NCBI GenBank assembly: GCA_902774275.1
Contig: CACYHN010000026.1
Span: 1-47,926 of the forward strand
Origin: an uncultured Bacteroidales bacterium
GTDB lineage: Bacteria; Bacteroidota; Bacteroidia; Bacteroidales; Bacteroidaceae
Length of the DNA: 47,926 nucleotides
Direction: 5' to 3'
The position numbers and the translations under genes are program-made. A model generated the notes under the pieces. The model was not told where the DNA came from, made no database searches, and saw only the letters and a list, made by a program, of their open reading frames with translations. Of this stretch, positions 14,979 to 22,825 are shown in pieces. How positions within the stretch are numbered: position 1 is the first letter of the stretch; the number at the start of each line of letters is the position of its first letter.

Positions 14979-15027
14979 TACAAACATACAAAAAATAGAT
15001 AATAGTACACCACTTTAATATTTTTAC

Positions 15028-15035
15028 TATGTTTG
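15028..15035 (+). promoter_or_regulatory. -7 promoter box for the lipoprotein at 15065-17059
   Basis: TATGTTTG (TAnnTTTG), 29 bases before ATG 15065. It lies back-to-back with the promoter at 14971-14978. Confidence 0.6.
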
Positions 15036-15064
15036 CATAGTTGAACCAATTAATTTGCCTGATT

Positions 15065-17059
15065 ATGAAGCGTATTGTATTATTCTCTCTGTTGCTGACA
15101 TCTGTCATGGCTTTCTTTTCATGTGATGATAAGGATGACAAGATGGATAAAGGTGGCGGTGGTAACTATCAGTTCAATGCCTCTTTCCTTAAGGCTGATC
15201 TTACGGGTGCCAGTTCACTGGTGCTTGCTGCCGGTAAGAATGCAACCCGTGGTTCAATGACCAAGGGTGACGGTGATGATCATGGTCATGATAAAGAACC
15301 GCAAATCTCTTATGATTATTCCACACCCCTGTACAAGGTATCGGCTGATGGCTCCATGGTTGAAGTAGGTTATGATATTGAGGTGACTACAACCGGTAAG
15401 ACTGACGGTGAGTCATATGAGTATAAGGATTCCCTGCAAGCCAACCTGAGACTCAGTATAGAGTATATCTACGGCATAAATGACAAGTGGCTGATGCTCT
15501 ATAAGTGCAGCTATGACTATCCCGGTTATGATGACCTTCCGGACGGCAATTTCAAGAATGCGCTCAACCGTCTGCTGGAACAAGACAGTAACAGAGACCG
15601 TAATTATATGGTTCGTCTGGAAGACGGTGCGCTGTTCCTGCTTGAAAAAGGAGGGCATACTCCCGGTTTAGGCAGAACGCAGACTCACACCCAGGCTGAG
15701 AGTGTGGGGGCTATGGAGATGATAGGTAATGATATCTATTATCTTGACCAGGGGCCAAGGTTGTTAAGGATGGAGGATCGTGGCAGTACGCTGAATGTCG
15801 TACAGATTCTCAGTGACAATATCTATAATGATTATATCCTGAGTAATGGTTCTGTATTGGGAGTGGTTCCTAAGTATGAGACCTCAGGCAGAGAAACTCA
15901 ATTTGGAAAGCCGTCCATAGTATTCCCCGGACGTAATTCAACCGTTCAGATAAGCGGCATAGGCCTTGATGATAGGGACGTCGAGCTGTTTATGGTAGAT
16001 AATGAATACTATGTGTCAAGAAACAACGGAGCTGTAATTGATGAGATTGCCTATCCTAAGGGGAATGCATACCTTATTATTGGAGAGAATGAATACCAGA
16101 TGAATGTAATGGATACCCTATCTGAGGATAAGTCCAAATTTTCCATATATAATGTCAATGTTCCGGCAGGTTCCAAGATTTATTTTAAAAAAGAGAATGG
16201 AGAAAAGTTGGTGCTTTGCAGGGATATCTACAGCGGTTATGATGCAGAAGGTGCCATTGTAGGTGATCTGCGCAATGAGAATGGGCCTCAGATAACACAA
16301 TACGGATGGATACCATTGACTGTTGAAGAAACAGGTAACTATGAGTTTTATGTAAATAGCGATATGTTGCTGTATGCCCCTGAAGGTTGGAGCAAGGATG
16401 AACTTCCTTCGGCTATCATTACATACGATTATGACAGATACGAGCGTGGTGACGAGGCTGCTGTCTACAAGGTTGGGATATCGGGCTATACGGCATCATT
16501 AAGTGAGGAGCCTGTATTAAGGTATATAGGCAGTAGACCCCATTTTACAAGGAACGGTAGGAACGGTCAGCACGGTGAGTGGGATTATGATACAAGGCAC
16601 AGAAGGATAATTACCGGTGGAATTTTGACTTGGATAGATGAATTATCGGACTACTATGCAGTCGTTAACCGTATTGACTTTAACACCAGGACATACAGTT
16701 CAATGGAACTCACAGGCCATTTTCCTTATGATATATCAAAATATTATGACGGTACGGCTTATGTGGCCGATGGTAACAGGGGTTATTATGTATGCTCGCT
16801 TGCTGATGGCGTAGAGAGTTATGTGCCCTTTGATTTGTCGGCTTTGAGTCAATACTCAGAAGGAATGGCTACATCACCATCAGAAGCGGTCTTTATGCCT
16901 GAAATCATGGAGTTCAGGATGACTGCTTTCATGAATGACGGTACCCAGCTTGATTTTTATGTCGATATCCAGGGCGATGAGGCTGGTAAGGCTCGTGTCT
17001 TTGCAACAGAAGGCAGTGGTTCAGGTATGGTCATCTCTTCACTGGTACGTCTAAACTAG
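15065..17059 (+). CDS. Large lipoprotein of unknown function
   Basis: A 664-residue protein beginning MKRIVLFSLLLTSVMAFFSC, with the lipidated cysteine at about residue 20 followed by an acidic/glycine-rich linker (DDKDDKMDKGGGG). A His/Asp-rich patch, GDGDDHGHDKEPQ, near residue 75 might bind metal. The rest looks beta-rich, with blade-like repeats such as IGNDIYYLDQGPRLLRM and YDGTAYVADGNRGYYVC, suggesting a beta-propeller; this is an inference. ATG 15065 is chosen because it starts the lipoprotein signal. No family recognised. Divergent from the lipoprotein gene at 14030-14959. Confidence 0.72.
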   Translation: MKRIVLFSLLLTSVMAFFSCDDKDDKMDKGGGGNYQFNASFLKADLTGASSLVLAAGKNATRGSMTKGDGDDHGHDKEPQISYDYSTPLYKVSADGSMVEVGYDIEVTTTGKTDGESYEYKDSLQANLRLSIEYIYGINDKWLMLYKCSYDYPGYDDLPDGNFKNALNRLLEQDSNRDRNYMVRLEDGALFLLEKGGHTPGLGRTQTHTQAESVGAMEMIGNDIYYLDQGPRLLRMEDRGSTLNVVQILSDNIYNDYILSNGSVLGVVPKYETSGRETQFGKPSIVFPGRNSTVQISGIGLDDRDVELFMVDNEYYVSRNNGAVIDEIAYPKGNAYLIIGENEYQMNVMDTLSEDKSKFSIYNVNVPAGSKIYFKKENGEKLVLCRDIYSGYDAEGAIVGDLRNENGPQITQYGWIPLTVEETGNYEFYVNSDMLLYAPEGWSKDELPSAIITYDYDRYERGDEAAVYKVGISGYTASLSEEPVLRYIGSRPHFTRNGRNGQHGEWDYDTRHRRIITGGILTWIDELSDYYAVVNRIDFNTRTYSSMELTGHFPYDISKYYDGTAYVADGNRGYYVCSLADGVESYVPFDLSALSQYSEGMATSPSEAVFMPEIMEFRMTAFMNDGTQLDFYVDIQGDEAGKARVFATEGSGSGMVISSLVRLN

Positions 17060-17123
17060 AATCTGTTCAACAATCCTAATTCTGAATATATCAGTCATCG
17101 GCCACAGGTATAATCTTTTTTTG

Positions 17124-17131
17124 TACCTTTG
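17124..17131 (+). promoter_or_regulatory. -7 promoter box for the queuosine operon
   Basis: TACCTTTG (TAnnTTTG). The RNA would start within a few bases of 17136, at the first stem of the candidate riboswitch. Confidence 0.65.
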
Positions 17132-17136
17132 CGGCC

Positions 17137-17190
17137 GAGTGGCGGGGTGTGCCCGCTGCAAGTGTGCTTGGAACCACTATAAAAACAAGT
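17137..17190 (+). promoter_or_regulatory. Candidate preQ1 class I-like riboswitch
   Basis: An H-type pseudoknot can be drawn. P1 is AGTG (17138-17141) with CACT (17175-17178). P2 is CTTG (17167-17170) with CAAG (17186-17189). The A-rich joining strand ATAAAAAC (17179-17186) follows P1 and closely resembles the preQ1-I tail. C17174 sits where the ligand-pairing cytosine is expected. Loop 1 is enlarged by a GCGGG/CCCGC hairpin (17142-17156). A second CAAG at 17159-17162 could pair with the same CTTG as an alternative fold. P2 ends 4 bases before ATG 17194. The genes behind it are a queuosine-precursor transporter and QueF, the expected regulon. Confidence 0.5.
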
Positions 17191-17193
17191 AAA

Positions 17194-17913
17194 ATGACTG
17201 AAAAAACTAATTCTGCGGGGCAGCGTGGGCTGTCCGTCACGTTCGTGATGTTGGCAGTAACCTTCTGTGTCTGCCTTATTACATCAAATCTTTTTGTGCC
17301 AAGGCTTTGGCGGGTAGGTAACACTTGGATGCAGCTATCAGGTGCTGTAGTCATTTTCCCTATCTCTTACATCATCAATGACCTTCTGACTGAGGTTTAC
17401 GGATACCGCAAGGCCATGAAGGTTATCTGGATGGGTTTTGCCATGAGTGCATTTGTGGCTCTGGCTGCAGGTCTGGTGAGCATACTTCCGGCTCCCATCG
17501 ACCCGGAGAACCAGGTCGTGGCTGACAGCTTCAATCATCTGTTCGGACTCATTCCGCGTACCACAGCCGCATCATTGCTGGCATTCATTCTGGGATCACA
17601 CATGAATGCATGGGTGCTGTCCAGCATGAAGATTGCCACCAAGGGTAAGGGCTTTGGCTGGAGAGCTGTCGTTTCAAGTGTAGTGGGTGAGTTGTCGGAC
17701 TCCATCATCTTTTACCCGCTTGCGTTCTTGGGAGCAATGCCTTTCAAGACTATCCTGTCCATAATTGTGACTCAGGTGACAGTTAAGACTCTTTATGAGG
17801 TGGTTATCCTTCCTGTTACAGCGCTTATCTCACGCAAACTCAAGGAGAAGGAAGGAATAGACACCTTTGACTACGATATCAAGTACAATCCGTTTAAGAT
17901 TAAGACCGAATAA
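17194..17913 (+). CDS. Queuosine precursor transporter, YhhQ/VUT family
   Basis: A 239-residue inner-membrane protein with about six membrane segments. Family signatures are [11 protein letters not shown] (about 30-40), [20 protein letters not shown] (about 54-73) and [14 protein letters not shown] (about 168-181). YhhQ proteins import preQ0/preQ1 for queuosine synthesis. ATG 17194 is chosen because upstream in-frame codons lie inside the structured leader and the family begins near here. The stop is one base before the queF start, so the two are one operon, probably under the candidate preQ1 riboswitch. Confidence 0.9.
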   Translation: MTEKTNSAGQRGLSVTFVMLAVTFCVCLITSNLFVPRLWRVGNTWMQLSGAVVIFPISYIINDLLTEVYGYRKAMKVIWMGFAMSAFVALAAGLVSILPAPIDPENQVVADSFNHLFGLIPRTTAASLLAFILGSHMNAWVLSSMKIATKGKGFGWRAVVSSVVGELSDSIIFYPLAFLGAMPFKTILSIIVTQVTVKTLYEVVILPVTALISRKLKEKEGIDTFDYDIKYNPFKIKTE

Positions 17914-17914
17914 T

Positions 17915-18376
17915 ATGTCTGAAGATAGAAAAAAGGAGGGCCTGACCGCCCTAGGTGGCAAGACCACATATTCAAACGAGTATAACCCCGGCCTGCTTGA
18001 GGCATTTGAGAACCTGAATCAGGAGAATGACTATTGGGTACGTTTCAACTGCCCTGAGTTCACAACCTTGTGTCCTATAACCGGTCAGCCTGACTTTGCC
18101 GAGATCCGCATCAGCTACATCCCTGATGTCAAGATGGTTGAGAGCAAGTCACTCAAGCTGTACCTGCACAGTTTCCGCAATCACGGCGGATTCCACGAGG
18201 ACTGTGTGAACCGCATCATGAAGGACCTGATCAAGCTGATGGATCCCAAGTACATTGAGGTGACCGGTTTCTTTGTACCGCGCGGCGGCATTTCAATCTA
18301 TCCGTACGCCAACTACGGCCGCAAGGGCACCAAGTATGAGGCCTTGGCCACCCAACGCATGGCAACTCACGAGTAA
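17915..18376 (+). CDS. queF: NADPH-dependent 7-cyano-7-deazaguanine reductase (preQ1 synthase)
   Basis: A 153-residue single-domain (YkvM-type) QueF of the tunnelling fold. It reduces the nitrile of preQ0 to the amine preQ1 in the queuosine pathway. The catalytic cysteine is Cys53 in [13 protein letters not shown]. The QueF motif ESKSLKLY is at 76-83, and the substrate-binding [12 protein letters not shown] segment follows at about 90-101. It starts one base after the transporter stop. Queuosine is inserted into tRNAs with GUN anticodons, including tRNA-His, a copy of which lies at 24215. Confidence 0.94.
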   Translation: MSEDRKKEGLTALGGKTTYSNEYNPGLLEAFENLNQENDYWVRFNCPEFTTLCPITGQPDFAEIRISYIPDVKMVESKSLKLYLHSFRNHGGFHEDCVNRIMKDLIKLMDPKYIEVTGFFVPRGGISIYPYANYGRKGTKYEALATQRMATHE

Positions 18377-18418
18377 AAAGTGACGCAAAACGAAACGACC
18401 CCTTTGCGGCGTTTTTGC

Positions 18419-18426
18419 TAATTTTG
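18419..18426 (+). promoter_or_regulatory. -7 promoter box for the PrdX-type deacylase
   Basis: TAATTTTG (TAnnTTTG), ending 9 bases before ATG 18435, so the leader is very short. It separates this gene from the queuosine operon. Confidence 0.55.
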
Positions 18427-18434
18427 CCGGTGAT

Positions 18435-19022
18435 ATGACAAAGACTGAATTTGTATTGGGATGGTTAGAGGAGTACGGGATAGAGTATCAGGTGCACTAT
18501 CATCCGCCGTTGCCTACCATAGAGGAGGCGCTTGCCTATTGGAAGAACATTGACTCAACCCACTGCAAGAACCTTTTCTTTCGCAACCACAAGGGTAACC
18601 GCCACTATATGGCCAGCTTTGAGTGCCACAAGAATCTGGACATTCACGGGCTGGAGCATATCGTAAAGCAGGGTAAGCTCAGTTTTGCCAGTCCCGAGCG
18701 TATGGACCGATGCTTGGGCGTAGCACCGGGTTCAGTATGTGCATACGGTCTCATAAACGACATGAATCTGGCGGAACATCCCGCAGTCATATCGGCCGAT
18801 GGTACACGTGATTTTGGTTGGGTAAAAGAGGGTGTTAACCCTAAGGAACTGTTCGATAACGGCCATCGCGTAAAGTACTTCCTTGACGCTGACCTCAAGA
18901 ACGCAGAGCGCGTATCGTTCCATCCCTGCGAGAACACCGCCAGCGTAGTGGTCAGCAACGCCGGCTTTCTCCGTTTCCTAGACCTCTGGGGCGGAGAAGT
19001 AGAATGGATCGAGGTAAATTGA
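18435..19022 (+). CDS. Prolyl-tRNA deacylase-like YbaK/PrdX family protein
   Basis: A 195-residue free-standing trans-editing-domain protein of the YbaK/ProXp group, related to the editing domain of prolyl-tRNA synthetase. It likely hydrolyses mischarged aminoacyl-tRNA (for example alanyl-tRNA-Pro) in the cytoplasm. Family hallmarks are IEYQVHYHPPLPTIEEA at the start, CKNLFFRNHKGNRHYM (about 46-61) and the GVAPGSVCAYGLIND loop (about 95-109), with FHPCENTASVV near the end. The length fits the PrdX subgroup. It has its own promoter and is followed by a short hairpin before convergent genes. Confidence 0.85.
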   Translation: MTKTEFVLGWLEEYGIEYQVHYHPPLPTIEEALAYWKNIDSTHCKNLFFRNHKGNRHYMASFECHKNLDIHGLEHIVKQGKLSFASPERMDRCLGVAPGSVCAYGLINDMNLAEHPAVISADGTRDFGWVKEGVNPKELFDNGHRVKYFLDADLKNAERVSFHPCENTASVVVSNAGFLRFLDLWGGEVEWIEVN

Positions 19023-19042
19023 GAATTGAAAATTGAAAATTG

Positions 19043-19055
19043 AGGGCTTCGCCCT
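19043..19055. terminator. Short hairpin between convergent genes
   Basis: AGGGC-TTC-GCCCT followed by TTATT. It lies in a 39-base gap between convergent stops (19022 and 19062). The gap begins with three AATTGA-type short repeats similar to those at the borders of the 85-bp repeats near 25.2 kb. Confidence 0.5.
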
Positions 19056-19061
19056 TTATTA

Positions 19062-19424
19062 TCAATCGCTCAGATACTTCTTATACATCTCGGCAAGTTC
19101 ATCGGGAGTGATGCCAAGGGTTCGGGCGGTCTCAAAGAACTCGGCGGCCCCGGATGACATGAATGCTTCACGGCGACGGGCCAGGATAGTCTGGATGGCA
19201 TCATCGGCCACAAAATACCCAAGTCCGCGTTTCATGTCAAGTATGCCCCATGACTGTAGGGTGTCATAAGAGCGCATCACCGTATTCAGGTTAACCTCAA
19301 TCATCACAGCGTACTCACGCACAGACGGGACCCTGCCGCCGGGCGCGTATGTCCCGGCCAGGATCTCATCCGATATGCGCTCTGCAATCTGCAGATATAT
19401 GCTTAGCTTCTCCTTGAATATCAT
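19062..19424 (-). CDS. GntR family regulator, YtrA-type
   Basis: A 120-residue short GntR protein with an N-terminal winged helix-turn-helix. The recognition region is GGRVPSVREYAVMIEVNLNTVMRSYDTL (shown only in part by key residues: PSVRE and NTVMRSY, about 32-55). GILDMKRGLGYFV marks the wing (about 60-72). There is no large effector domain, as in the YtrA subfamily that controls linked ABC transporters. Its start overlaps the stop of the membrane protein gene by 4 bases, so it is the last gene of the ABC operon rather than the first, an unusual order. Confidence 0.87.
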   Translation of the reverse strand: MIFKEKLSIYLQIAERISDEILAGTYAPGGRVPSVREYAVMIEVNLNTVMRSYDTLQSWGILDMKRGLGYFVADDAIQTILARRREAFMSSGAAEFFETARTLGITPDELAEMYKKYLSD

Positions 19425-20176
19425 TTGCTACACCTGTAACTTTTGATTATCGCATAAATGAATATAGTCATATATAGAATAACAGACCCTGAGATAAGTA
19501 TTACCTGTAAAATGAACATACTTTTTTGACTGGGGGCAGTAAGCGGAGTTTGGATAAACAGTACTACTGTCAGGAAAAAGGTATAGGGTAATGCAACTTG
19601 TTTGCTCTTTCCGGTATAACCATTGGCACATAATGGAATCAATGCCATATAAAAGAATGTAGCCGTGTATCTGATCCATCCGGGTGTGTTGGAGAAAGTA
19701 TCGCCTAATGTGAATATATCTTTCAAGCCAATGTAGTAGGCGGATACATCTGTGTGAGCGTTGGACATAGCTGACCAGATTAAACGGTCAACAAGAAATT
19801 GTACTGCAAAAAACAGGATGGAGAACAATATAAATATCCTCAGGTAGTAGTAGAGAGTTTTCTCAAAAAGAGAAGCCGGAAGCATATTCCACAGTTTTAT
19901 CTTTTCATCGTCGCGTGTCAGTCCCCATAATGCAGGCGCTGCAAGCGTAAGTGCATATGAAATCTGATAAATCCTTATCAGAACGCCCCGCAATTTGCCG
20001 AGTTCTAAATCGAGTTTTTGTATGATGAGCATCAACGATAATAAAAAGAGAGTTGATGCCGCTATCCATTGCGTAATAGTTATGAAATTATTGCCTTTTA
20101 CGTTGAATCCGGATCCGATAAGAGCGCTGAATCTTTTCAGGTTGAATATGGGGTTTGGTTTCATAGTCGTGGTCAA
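19421..20176 (-). CDS. ABC transporter membrane subunit (putative)
   Basis: A 251-residue protein with about six membrane segments (roughly 35-52, 72-92, 115-135, 165-185, 195-213 and 222-245). It has no strong family signature but is coupled by 4-base overlaps to an ABC ATPase upstream and a YtrA-type GntR regulator downstream, which is the classical arrangement for an ABC-2-like exporter of the Ytr/BcrB kind. Its substrate could be a peptide or cell-wall-active compound, but nothing in the sequence shows which. Confidence 0.75.
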   Translation of the reverse strand: MTTTMKPNPIFNLKRFSALIGSGFNVKGNNFITITQWIAASTLFLLSLMLIIQKLDLELGKLRGVLIRIYQISYALTLAAPALWGLTRDDEKIKLWNMLPASLFEKTLYYYLRIFILFSILFFAVQFLVDRLIWSAMSNAHTDVSAYYIGLKDIFTLGDTFSNTPGWIRYTATFFYMALIPLCANGYTGKSKQVALPYTFFLTVVLFIQTPLTAPSQKSMFILQVILISGSVILYMTIFIYAIIKSYRCSK

Positions 20177-21063
20177 TTATTGTTTGCGAATACATTTTCT
20201 ATTGACTGGTAATCCTCAAGTACGGCCTCAAATAGCAGTTCGTAGTCAATCTCGCTGTCATTGCCGGTGGTGTTGGGCAGTATGATGCGTTTGCCGTAGG
20301 CCGATGACATTGAGTATATGGCATTGTCCAGATCTGCATCGTTGTCAGATTCCACAAAAGAGAGCCTGCAGTCTGTCTCTGCCACGGAATGGTCAAACAC
20401 AATGCGGTTCTTGTCAAGGATAAGGATATGGTCAAGCAGGTTGCTTATCTCATTTATATGGTGTGTGGAGATGATGATGGCCTTCCGGTCTGTCATCTTT
20501 GACGCCACCAGCTTGCGGAACACCCTGCGGGCCGATATATCCAGGCCATTGGTGGGCTCATCGAGTATGATGTAGGGGGTGTCGGCGGCAAAAGCCAAAC
20601 TCAGGAATGTCATTTTCTTCTGTCCGAGTGACATCTCATCAAAGAACTTGTCCTGATTCATCTGGAACTGCTCCATACAATCGTAATAACAGTCAATGCT
20701 GAAGTTGGGATACAGCTTATTGAGAGTGGAGGCGTAGGCGCGGGCCGTGACGTGAAGTGAGGGGATGGAGTCAGGCACATGGAAAAGCTTGACGGTAATG
20801 GTTGGATTGTCCACATTCACCTCATGTCCGTCAATTGAGATGGTCTTTCTGACCTTTCTGGTGCCCAGCAGTCCGCACATGCAGTTCATGAGCGTTGTCT
20901 TGCCCGCACCGTTGCGGCCTATCAGTCCGTAAACGTGCCCCGGCTCAATGGTAAGGCTCAGGTCCCGGAATACAAGGGGAGTGTCGGGAAAGACCTTGTT
21001 GATGTCATCATACATCCTTCCTATGGCAGAGAAGCCTAGTGTAAGATTATTAATTTCAATCAT
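20173..21063 (-). CDS. ABC transporter ATP-binding protein
   Basis: A 296-residue ATPase with Walker A GRNGAGKTTLMN (about 49-60), signature MSLGQKKM (about 143-150), Walker B YIILDEPTNGLD (about 163-174) and the H-loop histidine in IISTHHINE (about 195-203). It is the first gene of the ABC operon, and its stop overlaps the permease start by 4 bases. It energises the membrane subunit at 19421-20176. About 80 residues after the ABC core (220-296) are poorly conserved. The YtrB/BcrA-type exporter class is likely; the substrate is unknown. Confidence 0.9.
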   Translation of the reverse strand: MIEINNLTLGFSAIGRMYDDINKVFPDTPLVFRDLSLTIEPGHVYGLIGRNGAGKTTLMNCMCGLLGTRKVRKTISIDGHEVNVDNPTITVKLFHVPDSIPSLHVTARAYASTLNKLYPNFSIDCYYDCMEQFQMNQDKFFDEMSLGQKKMTFLSLAFAADTPYIILDEPTNGLDISARRVFRKLVASKMTDRKAIIISTHHINEISNLLDHILILDKNRIVFDHSVAETDCRLSFVESDNDADLDNAIYSMSSAYGKRIILPNTTGNDSEIDYELLFEAVLEDYQSIENVFANNN

Positions 21064-21117
21064 TTGCTATTGGTTTTGTTAGGTTGCTTAATGGTGTAAT
21101 ATTAATCTATGACACTG

Positions 21118-21125
21118 CAAATGTA
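21118..21125 (-). promoter_or_regulatory. -7 promoter box for the ABC operon
   Basis: The minus strand reads TACATTTG (TAnnTTTG), about 55 bases before ATG 21063. Confidence 0.55.
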
Positions 21126-21165
21126 AAGCATAAAAAAATACGCTCCAAATTTTTTCTGAAATTTT

Positions 21166-21951
21166 TTAGATCACATTGAGATGGAGGAGGGCATTCAGGA
21201 TGCCGTCATCATCAACAGAGGTGGTGATGTAGTCGGCGTACTGCTTAAGACTGTCAGTGGCATTGCCCATAGCTACGCCTATGCCGGCCTGCAGAATCAT
21301 AGAGAGGTCATTACCTCCGTCACCGAATGCTATGGTGCGGCTGGCATCAAAACCCTTGTGGCGTGCAATGGCCAGTATGCCTTTGCCCTTATCGGCATCG
21401 ATAGATGTGATATCAGTAAACTCCGGATGCCAGCGTCCCGATACGCAGTGGGGCATACGTGCCAGCATCTCCTGCTCATACGCGGAGTCAAAGAATGCGG
21501 TCAGCTGCAGGACATCCTGCTGCAGAATCTCTTCAAGCGGGGAGAGCGTGTCATATAACTTAACGTTCAGATACTGACAGAATATGCGGTCCACACTGCC
21601 GGTCGGGTCCAGCACGGCCGCTTTGTCACGGCCCACAACAATCAGGCCATATCCCTTGGCCTTTGAATCTTCAACACATGTCATCACATCCTCTCTGTCT
21701 ATAGGCCGATAACATATCAGTTCATCACCTATATAGCACAGCGCGCCGTTTATGGTTATGTAGCCGTCTATCAGATGCTCAATTGCTCCCAGATTGGTTA
21801 TTATCATGGGCGGGCGTCCGGTGGCAATATATACTTGAGACCCGTTTGCCTTTGCCTCAGTCAGCGCACGGATGGTTGATGCGGGAATTTTATGCGTTTT
21901 GAAACTTACCAGAGTTCCGTCAATGTCAAAGAATAATGCTGCTGATTTCAT
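21166..21951 (-). CDS. HAD superfamily hydrolase, Cof type
   Basis: A 261-residue type IIB HAD phosphatase. Motif I is FFDIDGTLVSF (about 8-18, nucleophile Asp at position 10), motif II is in IATGRPP (about 42-48), and motifs III/IV include the distant lysine DADKGKGILAI and FGDGGNDLSMI (about 213-223). Cof-type enzymes dephosphorylate sugar phosphates, FMN or other small phosphates in the cytoplasm; the substrate is not readable here. Its start overlaps the 3' end of the lipoprotein gene by 26 bases, so the two are co-transcribed and possibly translationally coupled. Confidence 0.9.
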   Translation of the reverse strand: MKSAALFFDIDGTLVSFKTHKIPASTIRALTEAKANGSQVYIATGRPPMIITNLGAIEHLIDGYITINGALCYIGDELICYRPIDREDVMTCVEDSKAKGYGLIVVGRDKAAVLDPTGSVDRIFCQYLNVKLYDTLSPLEEILQQDVLQLTAFFDSAYEQEMLARMPHCVSGRWHPEFTDITSIDADKGKGILAIARHKGFDASRTIAFGDGGNDLSMILQAGIGVAMGNATDSLKQYADYITTSVDDDGILNALLHLNVI

Positions 21952-22708
21952 CGGTGGGAACGGAGAGGGTGGTGATGCCGGTTGAGTAGGGCGCTATATC
22001 GTACTGGTTGTAAATGAAATCAATGGTATCCTGCCGAATCTCAAAGTTTTCCGATACAAACATCGGCTCATTACTGAAATATCCGTGCTCGTCAAGCTCA
22101 TCGCGGCTGCCGCATTCAGCATACTCCAGCAGCTTGCGCTCCAGAACGGGAATCAGCACCTTCTCATATCCGGGCTTGAAGTAGTTGTCAAGCGTAACCA
22201 CGCTGCCATCCTCCAGTCTATAGTTGCGGCAGGTTATGAATGTGCCTCCGTGCGCTCCGCCCGTGTATTGGTACATGTTTATGAAGTGACCTATTATATC
22301 CTTGTTGTTGCCGTAATGGATTTCAGTATTAATAATGTATTCATAATCCACATCGCGTGGTTCATACCCTTCTTCACGTGCATATCTTATCTGCTCTTCA
22401 TTATCCTCCTTGAAAACCTTAAGCACGGAGTCAATGAATGTAATCATTGCGCCACGTACATCGGTAGTGCGCTTGCCGAACAGAAAATCCGATATGTCCG
22501 CGTTAAAGGCATCGGCAAACAGGGTATCAGAGCCGTGTGCCATGAGAACGTTCAGGTCAAAACTGCATGACGGATGCTCCTTACCTTGTGAGTATGGTAC
22601 GTCATTCTTGAAAGTAACATACTGGAACGCATATTTGTCACCCTTGTTGCTGCAGGCAACCGCTGCCAGCAGGATGGTCAGTAAAATAAGTGATCTGAAT
22701 AGTTTCAT
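21926..22708 (-). CDS. DUF3298/RsiV-like lipoprotein
   Basis: A 260-residue lipoprotein (signal MKLFRSLILLTILLAAVACS, Cys at about 19). The middle and C-terminal parts match the DUF4163/DUF3298 arrangement seen in RsiV-like and lipoprotein homologues: the TEIHYGNNKDIIGHFINMYQ block, then YTGGAHGGTFITCRNYRLED (about 147-166, with the typical TGGAHG) and FYNQYDIAPYSTG-like NQYDIAPYSTGI at the end. The function of such periplasmic proteins in Bacteroidales is unknown. ATG 22708 is chosen because the signal peptide starts there and the -7-like TAACTTCG lies at 22726-22733. Confidence 0.82.
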   Translation of the reverse strand: MKLFRSLILLTILLAAVACSNKGDKYAFQYVTFKNDVPYSQGKEHPSCSFDLNVLMAHGSDTLFADAFNADISDFLFGKRTTDVRGAMITFIDSVLKVFKEDNEEQIRYAREEGYEPRDVDYEYIINTEIHYGNNKDIIGHFINMYQYTGGAHGGTFITCRNYRLEDGSVVTLDNYFKPGYEKVLIPVLERKLLEYAECGSRDELDEHGYFSNEPMFVSENFEIRQDTIDFIYNQYDIAPYSTGITTLSVPTDEISSIIL

Positions 22709-22725
22709 GATTCTTATGTTTGACG

Positions 22726-22733
22726 CGAAGTTA
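22726..22733 (-). promoter_or_regulatory. -7-like promoter box for the DUF3298-like lipoprotein
   Basis: The minus strand reads TAACTTCG, one base from TAnnTTTG, 18 bases before ATG 22708. Confidence 0.45.
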
Positions 22734-22787
22734 CATATAAAAAGTAGCGATTTATATCTGGCGGGCGTAAAATCACAGGATTTTATA

Positions 22788-22795
22788 TAAGTTTG
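22788..22795 (+). promoter_or_regulatory. -7 promoter box for the FISUMP lipoprotein
   Basis: TAAGTTTG (TAnnTTTG), 30 bases before ATG 22826. Confidence 0.6.
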
Positions 22796-22825
22796 CAATT
22801 GATAATCAGACAATATCCATAAAGT

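Noticed and set aside
17057-17083. Copy of the hairpin arm found behind obgE (AGAATCTGT...AATCCT)
   Set aside because: The resemblance is limited to about 20 bases with gaps and there is no matching inverted arm; probably chance.
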